Below, piece after piece: positions 26,778-34,975 of a stretch of DNA of 64,000 nt. Under the pieces are notes generated by a model. It had not been told where the DNA came from. It worked only from the letters and a program-made list of their open reading frames with translations, and ran no database searches. Origin of the DNA: a bacterium UBP2_UBA2255 (GTDB taxonomy: Bacteria > Edwardsbacteria > AC1 > EtOH8); NCBI GenBank assembly GCA_002347565.1, contig DDXR01000049.1:26395-90394 (forward strand), written 5' to 3'. Made by a program: the position numbers and the translations under genes. The stretch's first letter is position 1. The number at the start of each line of letters is the position of its first letter.

Positions 26778-27136
26778 ATGATAGTGATCGACGCCCGGAA
26801 AAACTGCGATTCCGGTATAGGCATCTAGCTGCGTAGCCTCATCGACCATCTTAATGGCCGGCACGATCTGACCGTTCTGATGGCTCGCGATATGGTGTTG
26901 TCGGACAAGTTCGCGGAAACGTACATATATTCTCGTCAGCAGCCAACCCAACACCATGAAGACGTATTGAAATAATGTGGAAGTGCTCGGTCTGCGATGT
27001 GTTTATCTTACCATGCAACAACATCCCGTTGCTGACAATGCCGACGAGGCGGCTGATCGTGTTCATTCAGGATATCCAGCATCTGCCGGCGAGCGCTGGG
27101 TATGGGCCGCAAAACAGGCGTGTGCTAGAATCATGA
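26778..27136 (+). pseudogene. Decayed N-terminal part of a family 4 glycosyltransferase
   Basis: No intact gene lies between 26650 and 27196. In one frame from ATG 26778 the translation starts MIVIDARKNCDSGIGI, hits TAG at 26826 exactly where a tyrosine is expected, then continues LRSLIDHLNGRHDLTVL to a stop at 26973. A shift of frame (about 26960-26980) recovers CDVFILPCNNIPLL and IVFIQDIQHLPA up to TGA at 27134, matching the CDVFHAPHYN and VVTIHDLNHLTF blocks of an intact GT4 such as the one at 28412. The C-terminal donor domain is missing. Thus a nonsense codon, a frameshift and a truncation are all visible. An open stretch upstream (26661-26777) reads into it but resembles nothing I know. 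Confidence 0.72.
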
Positions 27137-27196
27137 TCAACTTGTTATTCCCGTTGGTCTTTGCCAAAGGGTAACCGCTTGAATGGATACAGTAAA

Positions 27197-28060
27197 ATGA
27201 ACGCGAATATGAATGACCCATGCATCGCTTGTAAAAGCAAATATTACAGAGTGGTTTTTAACGAATTTGGGATTGATATAGTTCAATGCAAATGCTGCGG
27301 CCATTTGTTCTCAACATTCCCGGGTGATCAAAACTACAACGGTTATTTCGGTGAGCAACAGATCGAATCATGTAAGCAATTCTGGTGGGACGATGCGCAT
27401 CGCGATATGTATGCTGACTTCTACCGACGATTTATAAACAAGAAAACAGGTACATTGCTGGATGTCGGCTGTGGCCTGGGCTATTTTGTCAAAAATATGT
27501 CAGTAATACCGTGCTGGGAGGTCTACGGTTGTGAAATATCTCGGGTAGCAGTAGCCTATGCCCGCAACAAACTTGGACTCAAGAACATTTATGAGGGGAA
27601 AATAGAGGAAATTGATTTCGGGTGCAGGACCTTTGATATCATAACACTGTGGGATGTTATTGAACACATTCCGAATCCCTATCCTCTTCTTGTCCGAATC
27701 TATTCGTTACTCAAGCAGGGAGGCATGCTATTCCTTCACACCCCCAATGCCCGCATCCAGTTGCCGAAAGCACGGATGAAACAGCTGATCATGCGCAGAA
27801 ACCCGCACGCCCATTTTCTTGAGGCAAAAGACCACATGAACATCTATACCGACAAATCGATATCTGCCGTACTCGGACGAAGTGGTTACATCTCGGTACA
27901 ATTTCTGCATCTTAAACCATTGCAGAGTGTCGCTGGCAGTCGGAATGCTCTATTCGTCATCATCAAGAACTTATGGGCGTCTCTCTCAAGAATAATATAC
28001 GTTTTATCGAAGAGACGAATCAACATCGGGAATTTGTTCGTCGTCGCGTATAAACAATAG
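27197..28060 (+). CDS. Class I SAM methyltransferase with N-terminal zinc ribbon
   Basis: Probable sugar or lipid-intermediate methyltransferase. N-terminal four-cysteine cluster (CIACKSKYY and QCKCCGHLFS) looks like a zinc ribbon; then the SAM-binding loop LLDVGCGLGYFVK, the acidic strand-2 region VYGCEISRVA and LWDVIEHIPNPYPLL, followed by LKQGGMLFLHTPN. This layout is common in polysaccharide and secondary-metabolite clusters. ATG 27197 chosen; ATG 27209 possible. Clearly the most AT-rich gene of the window, consistent with horizontal origin. 287 residues. Confidence 0.83.
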   Translation: MNANMNDPCIACKSKYYRVVFNEFGIDIVQCKCCGHLFSTFPGDQNYNGYFGEQQIESCKQFWWDDAHRDMYADFYRRFINKKTGTLLDVGCGLGYFVKNMSVIPCWEVYGCEISRVAVAYARNKLGLKNIYEGKIEEIDFGCRTFDIITLWDVIEHIPNPYPLLVRIYSLLKQGGMLFLHTPNARIQLPKARMKQLIMRRNPHAHFLEAKDHMNIYTDKSISAVLGRSGYISVQFLHLKPLQSVAGSRNALFVIIKNLWASLSRIIYVLSKRRINIGNLFVVAYKQ

Positions 28061-28065
28061 CGAAC

Positions 28066-28201
28066 GATTATCCCATCAGCTCAGGAACACCCGGGGAAAG
28101 CCATTTACGGTCAGTTCGACTTCTCTCGATGACCGGGAATACGCACCCCGAGCGGAGTCGAGAAATGCAGTAACGTGCCATCCTGAATATATGGGATAAT
28201 C
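28066..28201. mobile_element. MITE-like element with 11-bp terminal inverted repeats
   Basis: The 351-bp gap between two polysaccharide genes contains a perfect inverted pair GATTATCCCAT (28066-28076) and ATGGGATAATC (28191-28201), enclosing 114 bp. Inside is another inverted pair, TCGACTTCTCTCG (28116-28128) with CGAGCGGAGTCGA (28149-28161), 11 of 13 matching. No coding capacity. The flanks share only AC on both sides, so a target duplication is uncertain. The rest of the gap (28202-28411) shows nothing I can name. Confidence 0.5.
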
Positions 28202-28411
28202 ACTCAATAGAGATATGCCACCCGCAGGCTATTTCTTCTGTTCGCCGCGGCGGCATCGGATGGTCGGTTTGATGAAGAAGCACGAGAGTTACAACTCAAT
28301 GAACTACAATTCTCTTGATATCCGGTTGCAGGTTATACATAGCGCCACGAAATAGTAATGACAAGCTAGTTCTATAAAAGAAATGCAGTTTAAAAAAGTG
28401 ATGGTGCCGGC

Positions 28412-29509
28412 ATGATCGCCTTTGACGCAAGAATGTCAGAGCGTTCTGGTATCGGTTCGTATGTGCGAAACTTGTTGGCACAATTCGCGGCAATGGACCG
28501 GCCGCCAAAGCTGACCGTGATCGGTGACCAAGATATCCACCGCTACTGGCGGCGACCGATTGTCTGCCGTAGCCCGATATACAGTATTCAGGAGCAACTG
28601 TCTATTCCAGTGGTGGCGCATAATTGCAACGTCTTTCATGCGCCGCATTACAACGCCCCGCTGCTGTTCCGCGGCCGTCTGGTCGTGACTATCCACGACC
28701 TCAATCATCTCACGTTTTATGATGAATTGCCGACCATCGCCCACAAACTGTATGCCCGTCTGATGATGACGTTAGCCGTCCGGCGGGCCGACCACATCAT
28801 GACGGATTCCGAGTGGACACGGCGCGACCTCCTCCGACGATGGCCCGACGCAGCGACGAAGACGGAGGTTGTACATAACGGTATTGATCCACAATTGCGA
28901 CGGACGATCGAACCGGCTGTGCCAGCGAAATATGGCATCACCAAACCATACGTTCTTTATCTGGGACTGCTGAAACGGCATAAAAACATCACGCGACTGA
29001 TCGAAGCTTTCCTGGCGGCCCAAGACGAATTGAAGGGTGAGTTCCAATTGGCCATCGCGGGAGATCCGACCAGCGACGATATCGGCCTTCGTGATTTTAT
29101 CGTGCGACGGCGATCATCCGAAATCGTACGGTTGATAGGATTCATTGCGCCGGGTGACATCGCCCCGTTGTATAGCGGCGCGAAGGTGTTCGCCTTCCCA
29201 TCGCTGGCCGAGGGCTTCGGCTTGCCGCCGCTGGAGGCGATGGCCTGTGGCACGCCGGTGATCGCCAGCAACGCGAGCTGCCTTCCCGAGGTCCTGGGCG
29301 GCGCACCGCGTTTCTTCGACCCCCGCGACGTGGCTGACATGGCGGCGTCGATCGTGTCCGCCGTCCGGGACGAAGCCTGGCGGTTCGCAGCCATCGAGCG
29401 CGGCTATCGCACCACGGCCAAGTACCGGTGGGAGGATACGGCGCTGGCCTGCATACGCGCATATAGTGCAGCCGATACGACGGTTGCCAATGGGAGTGGT
29501 GGGCGGTGA
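28412..29509 (+). CDS. Glycosyltransferase family 4 (mannosyltransferase-like)
   Basis: Retaining GT-B enzyme. N-terminus MIAFDARMSERSGIGSYVRN, then CNVFHAPHYNAPLLF, VVTIHDLNHLTF, HIMTDSEWTRRDL, and donor-domain motifs LGLLKRHKNITRLIEAF and FAFPSLAEGFGLPPLEAMAC with TPVIASNASCLPEVLGG. This block order is that of WbaZ/MtfB-like mannosyltransferases. 365 residues. GTGA overlap with the next gene. The decayed gene at 26778 appears to be a relative, so one may have replaced the other. Confidence 0.87.
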   Translation: MIAFDARMSERSGIGSYVRNLLAQFAAMDRPPKLTVIGDQDIHRYWRRPIVCRSPIYSIQEQLSIPVVAHNCNVFHAPHYNAPLLFRGRLVVTIHDLNHLTFYDELPTIAHKLYARLMMTLAVRRADHIMTDSEWTRRDLLRRWPDAATKTEVVHNGIDPQLRRTIEPAVPAKYGITKPYVLYLGLLKRHKNITRLIEAFLAAQDELKGEFQLAIAGDPTSDDIGLRDFIVRRRSSEIVRLIGFIAPGDIAPLYSGAKVFAFPSLAEGFGLPPLEAMACGTPVIASNASCLPEVLGGAPRFFDPRDVADMAASIVSAVRDEAWRFAAIERGYRTTAKYRWEDTALACIRAYSAADTTVANGSGGR

Positions 29510-30654
29510 CCCGCGAACGGAACAACCGGGTTTATAAATGGCTGGACGGACACATTGGACCGCCGATCATCGCGATGAAGGCAGCGCTTGATATGCGGCA
29601 ACGGCCTTGCGATCAGCGTGTGTCCAACCGATCACCCAGGATCGCATTGGTGAAAACGGAATCCATAGGCGATACGTTGCTGACCGAACCGCTGATTAAA
29701 AGCATCAAACATGTCCATCCCGCGGGTGCGATCACGTACATCTGCATGTCGAACAACGTTGACGCGGTCAGGGGTCTGGATGGGATCGATGAGATCATCA
29801 TCTTTGATCTCGGGGCACCGCTACGATCGCTGTGTCGATTGACGAGGCTGCGACCGTTCGACGTGGTGATTGACTGCGGTTCCTGGGCCAGGATCAACAG
29901 CGTGATTGCAACCACAGTGCCCGCCGCATGCCGTGTGGGCTTCCGTACCGCCAGCATGCACCGGCACTATGCCTACGATATCGTCGTTGACCATGATTCC
30001 GGCATCCATGAACTTGACAACTATCGCAACCTGCTACGGGCCGCCGGCATCACCCCGCAGCGGTCGGCACCGCGCTATGTCATCGGCCGGCAAGCTGCCG
30101 GGGCACCGGTGTTCCCGTTGCCGTCGCTGGGTGAATACGTCGTCCTGCACATTCATCCCGGCGGCGCCCAGCGGCATCTGAAGTGCTGGCCGGATGCCCA
30201 ATGGATCGAACTGGGGAGGCGTCTGATCGGCGCCGGGATCCGCATCTATATTAGCGGCGGTCGCGGCGATGCCGTTGGTGCAGGGCGCATTGCGAACCTG
30301 ATCGACGGCGTCCACTGCGCGTCGCTGGCTGGTCAGCTGTCTCTGGATCAAACCGCGCAGCTGATCGCGGGATCCCGTCTGCTGGTCACCGTTGACACCG
30401 GTATCATGCACCTCGGAGCAGCCGTCGGGGCGAATGTCATCAGTCTACATGGACCGACCTCGCCACGACGGTGGGGCGGCATCGGCCGATCGGTCACGCC
30501 AGTTTGCACGACGGCCAGCTGTGCCCCATGCATCAACCTGGGCTTCGATTCACCCTGTCGGCACGGCGGCTGCATGGACCTCATCACTGTTGATGCCGTG
30601 TTCACTCAGGCAGCCGAACACCTGAAACGCACCGGACGCGGACGGCCATCGTAG
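29506..30654 (+). CDS. Glycosyltransferase family 9 (heptosyltransferase-like)
   Basis: GT9 enzyme with an extra ~43-residue N-terminal segment before the usual first strand RIALVKTESIGDTLLTEPLI. Further motifs: VVIDCGSWARINS, HIHPGGAQRHLKCWPDAQW and VTVDTGIMHLGAAVGANVI (the GNDSGP motif is replaced by VDTGIMH, a common GT9 variant), ending in a cysteine-rich C-terminus (TTASCAPCIN and CRHGGCMD). GTG 29506 overlaps the upstream stop. It may transfer a heptose or hexose onto the repeat unit. Last gene of the less GC-rich part. Confidence 0.84.
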   Translation: MTRERNNRVYKWLDGHIGPPIIAMKAALDMRQRPCDQRVSNRSPRIALVKTESIGDTLLTEPLIKSIKHVHPAGAITYICMSNNVDAVRGLDGIDEIIIFDLGAPLRSLCRLTRLRPFDVVIDCGSWARINSVIATTVPAACRVGFRTASMHRHYAYDIVVDHDSGIHELDNYRNLLRAAGITPQRSAPRYVIGRQAAGAPVFPLPSLGEYVVLHIHPGGAQRHLKCWPDAQWIELGRRLIGAGIRIYISGGRGDAVGAGRIANLIDGVHCASLAGQLSLDQTAQLIAGSRLLVTVDTGIMHLGAAVGANVISLHGPTSPRRWGGIGRSVTPVCTTASCAPCINLGFDSPCRHGGCMDLITVDAVFTQAAEHLKRTGRGRPS

Positions 30655-30668
30655 CCGGGAGCGAAGTT

Positions 30669-31643
30669 ATGAGCGGCACTAACGCCGGTACAGCGTACCT
30701 GGTCACCGGCGGCAGCGGGTTCATCGGCGGGCACCTGATCGTCGACCTGCTACGGGACCCGGGCACCGCCCGGGTGGTCAATATCGACCTGCGCCCGTAC
30801 CCGGGCGCGGTCGACCCTCGCCTGGAGACGGTGATTGCGGACATCAGAAAGCCGCTGGCGGCCGGCCTGCCGGCGGGGGTCGGCACCTGCTTCCACCTGG
30901 CCGCGGTCTGCCGCGAGCCGGGCCACCGGCGGGAGGAGTACTTCGAGACCAACCATCGCGGGACCGGCAACGTGATCGACCTGTGCCGGCGACAGGGCAT
31001 CCACAGCATCGTCTTCACCAGCACCATCATGGTCTATTCGCCCGGGGACGCCCCGTGCGACGAGTCGGCGACCACTCGGCCCAACACTGCTTACGGGGAA
31101 TCGAAGCTGCTGGCGGAGCGCGAGCTGGAGCGGTGGGGGGCGGAGGGGCGACACCTGCGGATCGTACGGCCCGGCGTGGTGTTTGGTCCGGGCGACTACG
31201 GCAACTTCATCCGATTGCACCGCGCGCTGCGGAGCAACCTGTTCTGCTACGTCGGCCGCCGCACCACAGTCAAGGGCAGCGTCTACGTCCGTGACGTGGT
31301 GTCGTGCCTGCGGTTCATGGAGACGGCGGCGGCGCGGAGCGCTGTCTACAACTGCGTGTTCCCGGGGCGGTACACCATCGGCGAGATCGTCGCCGCCATC
31401 TGCACCGCCGAGGGATGGCGGCGTTGGGTGCCGGTTCTGCCGTACCGGCTGATGCGGGCCCTGGCGGCGGTCGGGCCCTGGCTGGACGCGGCCGGGCTGC
31501 GCAACGGGCTCCATCCCCGCCGCATCGACAAACTGTACCAGTCAACTGACGCGGTGCCGCAGGCGCTGGCGCGCGATGGGTTCGGGTTCCGGTACGATCT
31601 GCGTGCCGCTGTCCGGGAGTGGCTGTGCGGCGCGGCATCCTGA
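30669..31643 (+). CDS. NAD-dependent sugar-nucleotide epimerase/dehydratase (extended SDR)
   Basis: Extended SDR acting on a nucleotide sugar. The NAD-binding motif is VTGGSGFIGGH, the acidic cofactor residue sits in VVNIDLRPY, the conserved segment HLAAVCRE aligns with the HLAA motif, and the catalytic pair is in TAYGESKLLAERE with the preceding FTSTIMVYS. The C-terminal half (residues ~180-324) is substrate-binding and not diagnostic. From here the base composition returns to the high GC of the flanks. Substrate unknown. Confidence 0.84.
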   Translation: MSGTNAGTAYLVTGGSGFIGGHLIVDLLRDPGTARVVNIDLRPYPGAVDPRLETVIADIRKPLAAGLPAGVGTCFHLAAVCREPGHRREEYFETNHRGTGNVIDLCRRQGIHSIVFTSTIMVYSPGDAPCDESATTRPNTAYGESKLLAERELERWGAEGRHLRIVRPGVVFGPGDYGNFIRLHRALRSNLFCYVGRRTTVKGSVYVRDVVSCLRFMETAAARSAVYNCVFPGRYTIGEIVAAICTAEGWRRWVPVLPYRLMRALAAVGPWLDAAGLRNGLHPRRIDKLYQSTDAVPQALARDGFGFRYDLRAAVREWLCGAAS

Positions 31644-31720
31644 ACGGCTGGATCTCCGGTGGCAGCACAGTTGCTGTATCGGAGTAGCCATTCGACGGCT
31701 GTATGCGATGGGGGCATTCA

Positions 31721-33100
31721 ATGCTGAGGGATAAACGTACGGTCCTCCGCTTGTCGATGATGGCCATCGATATGGTGATCACCGTGGCCGCCTTCTTCAC
31801 GGCGTACTGGCTGCGGGTGGCGCTGCCGGTGCCGTGGTTCCAGGAGGGCGGCGTCTACCCGCTGGCGGTCACCATGAAGGCGCTGCTGCTGCTGCTGCCG
31901 CTGTGGTGGTCCCTGTATCAGCGCCTGGGCCAGTACCATCCGATCAAGATCCTGGGCCGCTACACCCTGCCGCTGCTGCCGGCCTACCGCGCCAACCTGA
32001 TCGGCTTGGCGGTGGCCATCATCATCGCCTACTTCCTGAAGCTGGCGTCGGTCAGCCGGGCGCTGGTGCTGCTGTTCTTCATCGTCAACTGCCTGCTGCT
32101 GACCCTGTGGCGCCTGCTGCTGCTGTTCTCCCCCCGGCTGTCTTCCAGCAGCCGCGACAGCCGGCACGTGCTGCTGGTCGGGGACGCGGGCCGCCTGCCG
32201 CAGCTCGGGGCGTTCGAGCGCCTGGGAGAGGAGTGGGGCGTCACGGTGGTGGAAACCCTGGAACGTCGCGATCCGGAGCGGCTGGGCGCGGCGCTGCAGT
32301 CGATGGTGGTCGACGACGTGGTGTTCACCCTCGGCCGGACCAAGCTGCACGACCTCGAACCGGACATCCTGCTGTGCGAGGAGCGGGGGGTGGCCATCCA
32401 CATCGTGACCGACTGGTTCCGGGACCGCACCGGCCGGGCCAGGATGGACGAGTTCTACGGCATCCCTGTGATCTCCATCGATTCCACCAAGCGGCGGGCC
32501 TGGGAGGTGGTGGCCAAGCGGACCATCGACCTGCTGTGCTCCGGCCTGGCGCTGATCGCGCTGGCGCCGCTGCTGGCGGTGATCGCCGCGCTCATCAAGC
32601 TGACGTCGCCCGGGCCGGTGCTGTTCGCGCAAACACGGGCCGGCCTCAACGGGCGGCCGTTCCGGCTCTACAAGTTCCGTTCGATGATCCAGGGCGCAGA
32701 AAAACTGCAGGACAAGCTGCAGGACCGGAACGAGATGTCCGGCCCGGTGTTCAAGATCGCCAACGACCCGCGGCTGACGCGCGTCGGGAGGTTCCTGCGC
32801 CGCACCAGCCTGGACGAGCTGCCCCAGCTGTGGAACGTCCTGCGGGGCGACATCAGCCTGGTGGGCCCGCGGCCCCTGCCGGCCTACGAGGTCAAGAAGT
32901 TCAAGCTGCGCGAGCAGCGCCGCCTCAGCGTCATGCCGGGCATCACCTGCCTGTGGCAGATCAGCGGCCGGAACGAGGTCGGTTTCGACGAATGGATGCG
33001 TCTCGACATGCGGTACATCGACACCTGGTCGCTGTGGCTGGACATCAAGATACTGCTGCTGACGATCCCCGCCGTGCTGGTGCAGCGGGGGGCGAGGTAG
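31721..33100 (+). CDS. Undecaprenyl-phosphate sugar phosphotransferase (WbaP/WcaJ-like, initiating)
   Basis: Starts repeat-unit synthesis by transferring a sugar 1-phosphate to undecaprenyl phosphate. N-terminal membrane helices (residues ~15-140), a central nucleotide-binding-like domain (HVLLVGDAGRLPQLGAFERL), a further helix (LLCSGLALIALAPLLAVIAA) and the catalytic C-terminal domain with TRAGLNGRPFRLYKFRSM, RRTSLDELPQLWNVLRGDIS, VGPRPLPAYE and LSVMPGITCLWQISGRNEV. These are all polyprenyl glycosylphosphotransferase signatures. ATG 31721 has a G-rich box 7-11 bases upstream; ATG 31703 is possible. Confidence 0.92.
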   Translation: MLRDKRTVLRLSMMAIDMVITVAAFFTAYWLRVALPVPWFQEGGVYPLAVTMKALLLLLPLWWSLYQRLGQYHPIKILGRYTLPLLPAYRANLIGLAVAIIIAYFLKLASVSRALVLLFFIVNCLLLTLWRLLLLFSPRLSSSSRDSRHVLLVGDAGRLPQLGAFERLGEEWGVTVVETLERRDPERLGAALQSMVVDDVVFTLGRTKLHDLEPDILLCEERGVAIHIVTDWFRDRTGRARMDEFYGIPVISIDSTKRRAWEVVAKRTIDLLCSGLALIALAPLLAVIAALIKLTSPGPVLFAQTRAGLNGRPFRLYKFRSMIQGAEKLQDKLQDRNEMSGPVFKIANDPRLTRVGRFLRRTSLDELPQLWNVLRGDISLVGPRPLPAYEVKKFKLREQRRLSVMPGITCLWQISGRNEVGFDEWMRLDMRYIDTWSLWLDIKILLLTIPAVLVQRGAR

Positions 33101-33155
33101 CGGGACGGCGGCGCGGCCCGGGACGGCCGCCGGCACACGGAACGAGGAGGGATGG

Positions 33156-33929
33156 ATGACGGGCAGCAGGGAGATCGACCCGGTCGACGTCGGGCGCGCG
33201 CTCTGGCGGCGCAGGTATTTCGTGCTGGCCAGCGGCGCCGCGTTCGGGCTGGCGGCGCTGGCCGCGAACCTGTTTTCGCCGGACACGTACCAGGCCCGGG
33301 CGTTGGCCCGGCTGCCAGGGACCAGCCGGCAGGCCGTCGACCGGCACAGCGAGCGGGCGTGGACGACGCTCTACTCTGTCGAGGAAACCAGGGCCCTGTT
33401 GGAGCGTTTCCCGGCGCATACCGCCGGTTGCTCCGCCGGGACACGGAAGGCATTCAACTCGGTCGCCCTCGACCCGGTGCACGGCTCCGAAGACTTCTTC
33501 CGGATCAGGATCACGGCGAAATCGGATCCCGGCGCCGCGGCCGCGCTGGTGCACGCCGCGCTGGAGCATCTCAACGGCCACCCGGCCGTGAGGGACGAGG
33601 TCGACCGGGACCGTGCGGCCGCCCGGGCCAGGGTGGACAGCCTCGACGCGGCGATCGCCCGGGCCACCCGGGACCGGGGCCGGGCCGGGCCGGGGGCGAG
33701 GGATGAACTCGGCATCGCGGCGCTGCGGGAGGCCCGCGACCAGGCGCAGGCCGTCCTGACCCTGCTTCGCGGCTACCAGCTGGTCGACGGGCCGGTGGCC
33801 GATCCGGAACCCGTCGCGCCCAGGACGCTGCTCAGCACCGCGATCTATGCGATGCTGGGCCTGTCGCTGGGAGCGTTGACGGCGTTGCTGGGCGCCGCCG
33901 TCGCGCGACGCGCTGACGGCGGCGCCTGA
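33156..33929 (+). CDS. Wzz-like chain-length/co-polymerase protein, short form
   Basis: Two membrane segments flank a periplasmic region: residues ~25-42 (YFVLASGAAFGLAALAAN) and ~228-250 (LLSTAIYAMLGLSLGALTALLGAAVA). The latter is preceded by a proline-rich stretch DPEPVAPRT as in Wzz proteins. The middle carries a Arg/Ala/Asp-rich coiled coil (RAAARARVDSLDAAIARA). At 257 residues it is much smaller than the Wzz-like protein at 20606. Located between the initiating transferase and a GDP-fucose-synthase-like gene, so it likely serves the second polysaccharide cassette. Confidence 0.68.
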   Translation: MTGSREIDPVDVGRALWRRRYFVLASGAAFGLAALAANLFSPDTYQARALARLPGTSRQAVDRHSERAWTTLYSVEETRALLERFPAHTAGCSAGTRKAFNSVALDPVHGSEDFFRIRITAKSDPGAAAALVHAALEHLNGHPAVRDEVDRDRAAARARVDSLDAAIARATRDRGRAGPGARDELGIAALREARDQAQAVLTLLRGYQLVDGPVADPEPVAPRTLLSTAIYAMLGLSLGALTALLGAAVARRADGGA

Positions 33930-33969
33930 GGGGCCGCAGCGCTGCGCAGTCTCATTGAGGAGGTGCGGT

Positions 33970-34917
33970 ATGGGCTTTTGGGATGACAAACGGGTGATGG
34001 TCACCGGCGGGCGCGGGTTCCTGGGCTCGTTCATCGTCGAGAAGCTGGCGGCGAGAGGCGCGGCGGAGATCTTCGTACCGGAGATCGAGCGCTACGACCT
34101 GGTGCGGATGGACGCGGTGCGGCAGGCCTATGCCGACGGCCGGCCCGACATCGTGATCCACCTGGCGGCCAAGGTCGGCGGTATCGGTGCCAACCGCGAG
34201 AACCCTGGCTCGTTCTTCTACGACAACCTGATGATGGGCGCGCAGCTGATGGAGGCCGGCCGGCTGTGCGGCGTGTCCAAGTTCGTCGCCCTGGGGACCA
34301 TCTGCTGCTACCCCAAATTCGCGCCGGTGCCGTTCCGCGAGCAGGACCTGTGGGACGGCTACCCCGAGGAGACCAACGCTCCGTACGGCCTGGCCAAGAA
34401 GATGCTGCTGGTGCAGTCCCAGGCCTACCGCCAGCAGTATGGCTTCAACGCCATCTTCCTGATGCCGGTCAACCTCTACGGGCCGCGCGACAACTTCGAC
34501 CCGGGTTCCTCGCACGTCATCCCGGCGCTGATCAAGAAGCACCTGGATGCGATCGCCGCCGGCAGCGGCGAGGTCGTGGTGTGGGGATCCGGGAACGCCA
34601 CCCGCGAGTTCCTGTACGTCGAGGACGCGGCCGAGGGCATTCTGCTGGCGGCGGAGCGCTACGACCAGCCCGAGCCGGTCAACATCGGGGCCGGTTTCGA
34701 AATATCGATCAGGGACCTGGCCGAGCTGATCTCGCGGATCACCGGTTTCCCGGGGCGGATCACGTGGGACGGCAGCAAGCCGGACGGCCAGCCCCGCCGG
34801 ATGCTGGACACATCGCGGGCCGAACGGGAATTCGGTTTCCGGGCGAGCACCGGTTTCGAGCAGGGGCTGCGCCGGACGGTCGAATGGTACCGGCGGCGCG
34901 AGTCCGGCGGCAGCTGA
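33970..34917 (+). CDS. fcl: GDP-L-fucose synthase-like epimerase/reductase
   Basis: Predicted to convert GDP-4-keto-6-deoxymannose to GDP-L-fucose or a related sugar. NADP-binding VTGGRGFLGSFIVEKL, HLAAKVGGIGANRENPGSF (the GGI-x-AN signature of this family), GTICCYPK in place of the usual SSCIYP region, and the catalytic NAPYGLAKKMLLVQSQAY (Y-x3-K). ATG 33970 follows GAGGAGGTG. The GDP-mannose dehydratase partner is not in the window. 315 residues, normal for the family. Confidence 0.87.
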   Translation: MGFWDDKRVMVTGGRGFLGSFIVEKLAARGAAEIFVPEIERYDLVRMDAVRQAYADGRPDIVIHLAAKVGGIGANRENPGSFFYDNLMMGAQLMEAGRLCGVSKFVALGTICCYPKFAPVPFREQDLWDGYPEETNAPYGLAKKMLLVQSQAYRQQYGFNAIFLMPVNLYGPRDNFDPGSSHVIPALIKKHLDAIAAGSGEVVVWGSGNATREFLYVEDAAEGILLAAERYDQPEPVNIGAGFEISIRDLAELISRITGFPGRITWDGSKPDGQPRRMLDTSRAEREFGFRASTGFEQGLRRTVEWYRRRESGGS

Positions 34918-34975
34918 GACCGGCATGAAGGCACGGCGATCCCGGGCCGCCGGCCGGCCCGGCAGGGGCGGCTGA

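Noticed and set aside
26730..26957. 75-codon minus-strand open frame in the glycosyltransferase gap
   Set aside because: The plus strand of the same bases carries recognisable GT4 sequence, so the minus-strand frame is incidental.
28334..28378. TATACA at 28334 and TATAAA at 28373 as promoter boxes for the GT4 gene at 28412
   Set aside because: No -35 sequence at acceptable spacing; the region is simply AT-rich.
31658..31684. Small hairpin CTCCG...CGGAG after the epimerase gene
   Set aside because: Five-base arms with an imperfect inner stem and no T-run; too weak to report as a terminator.
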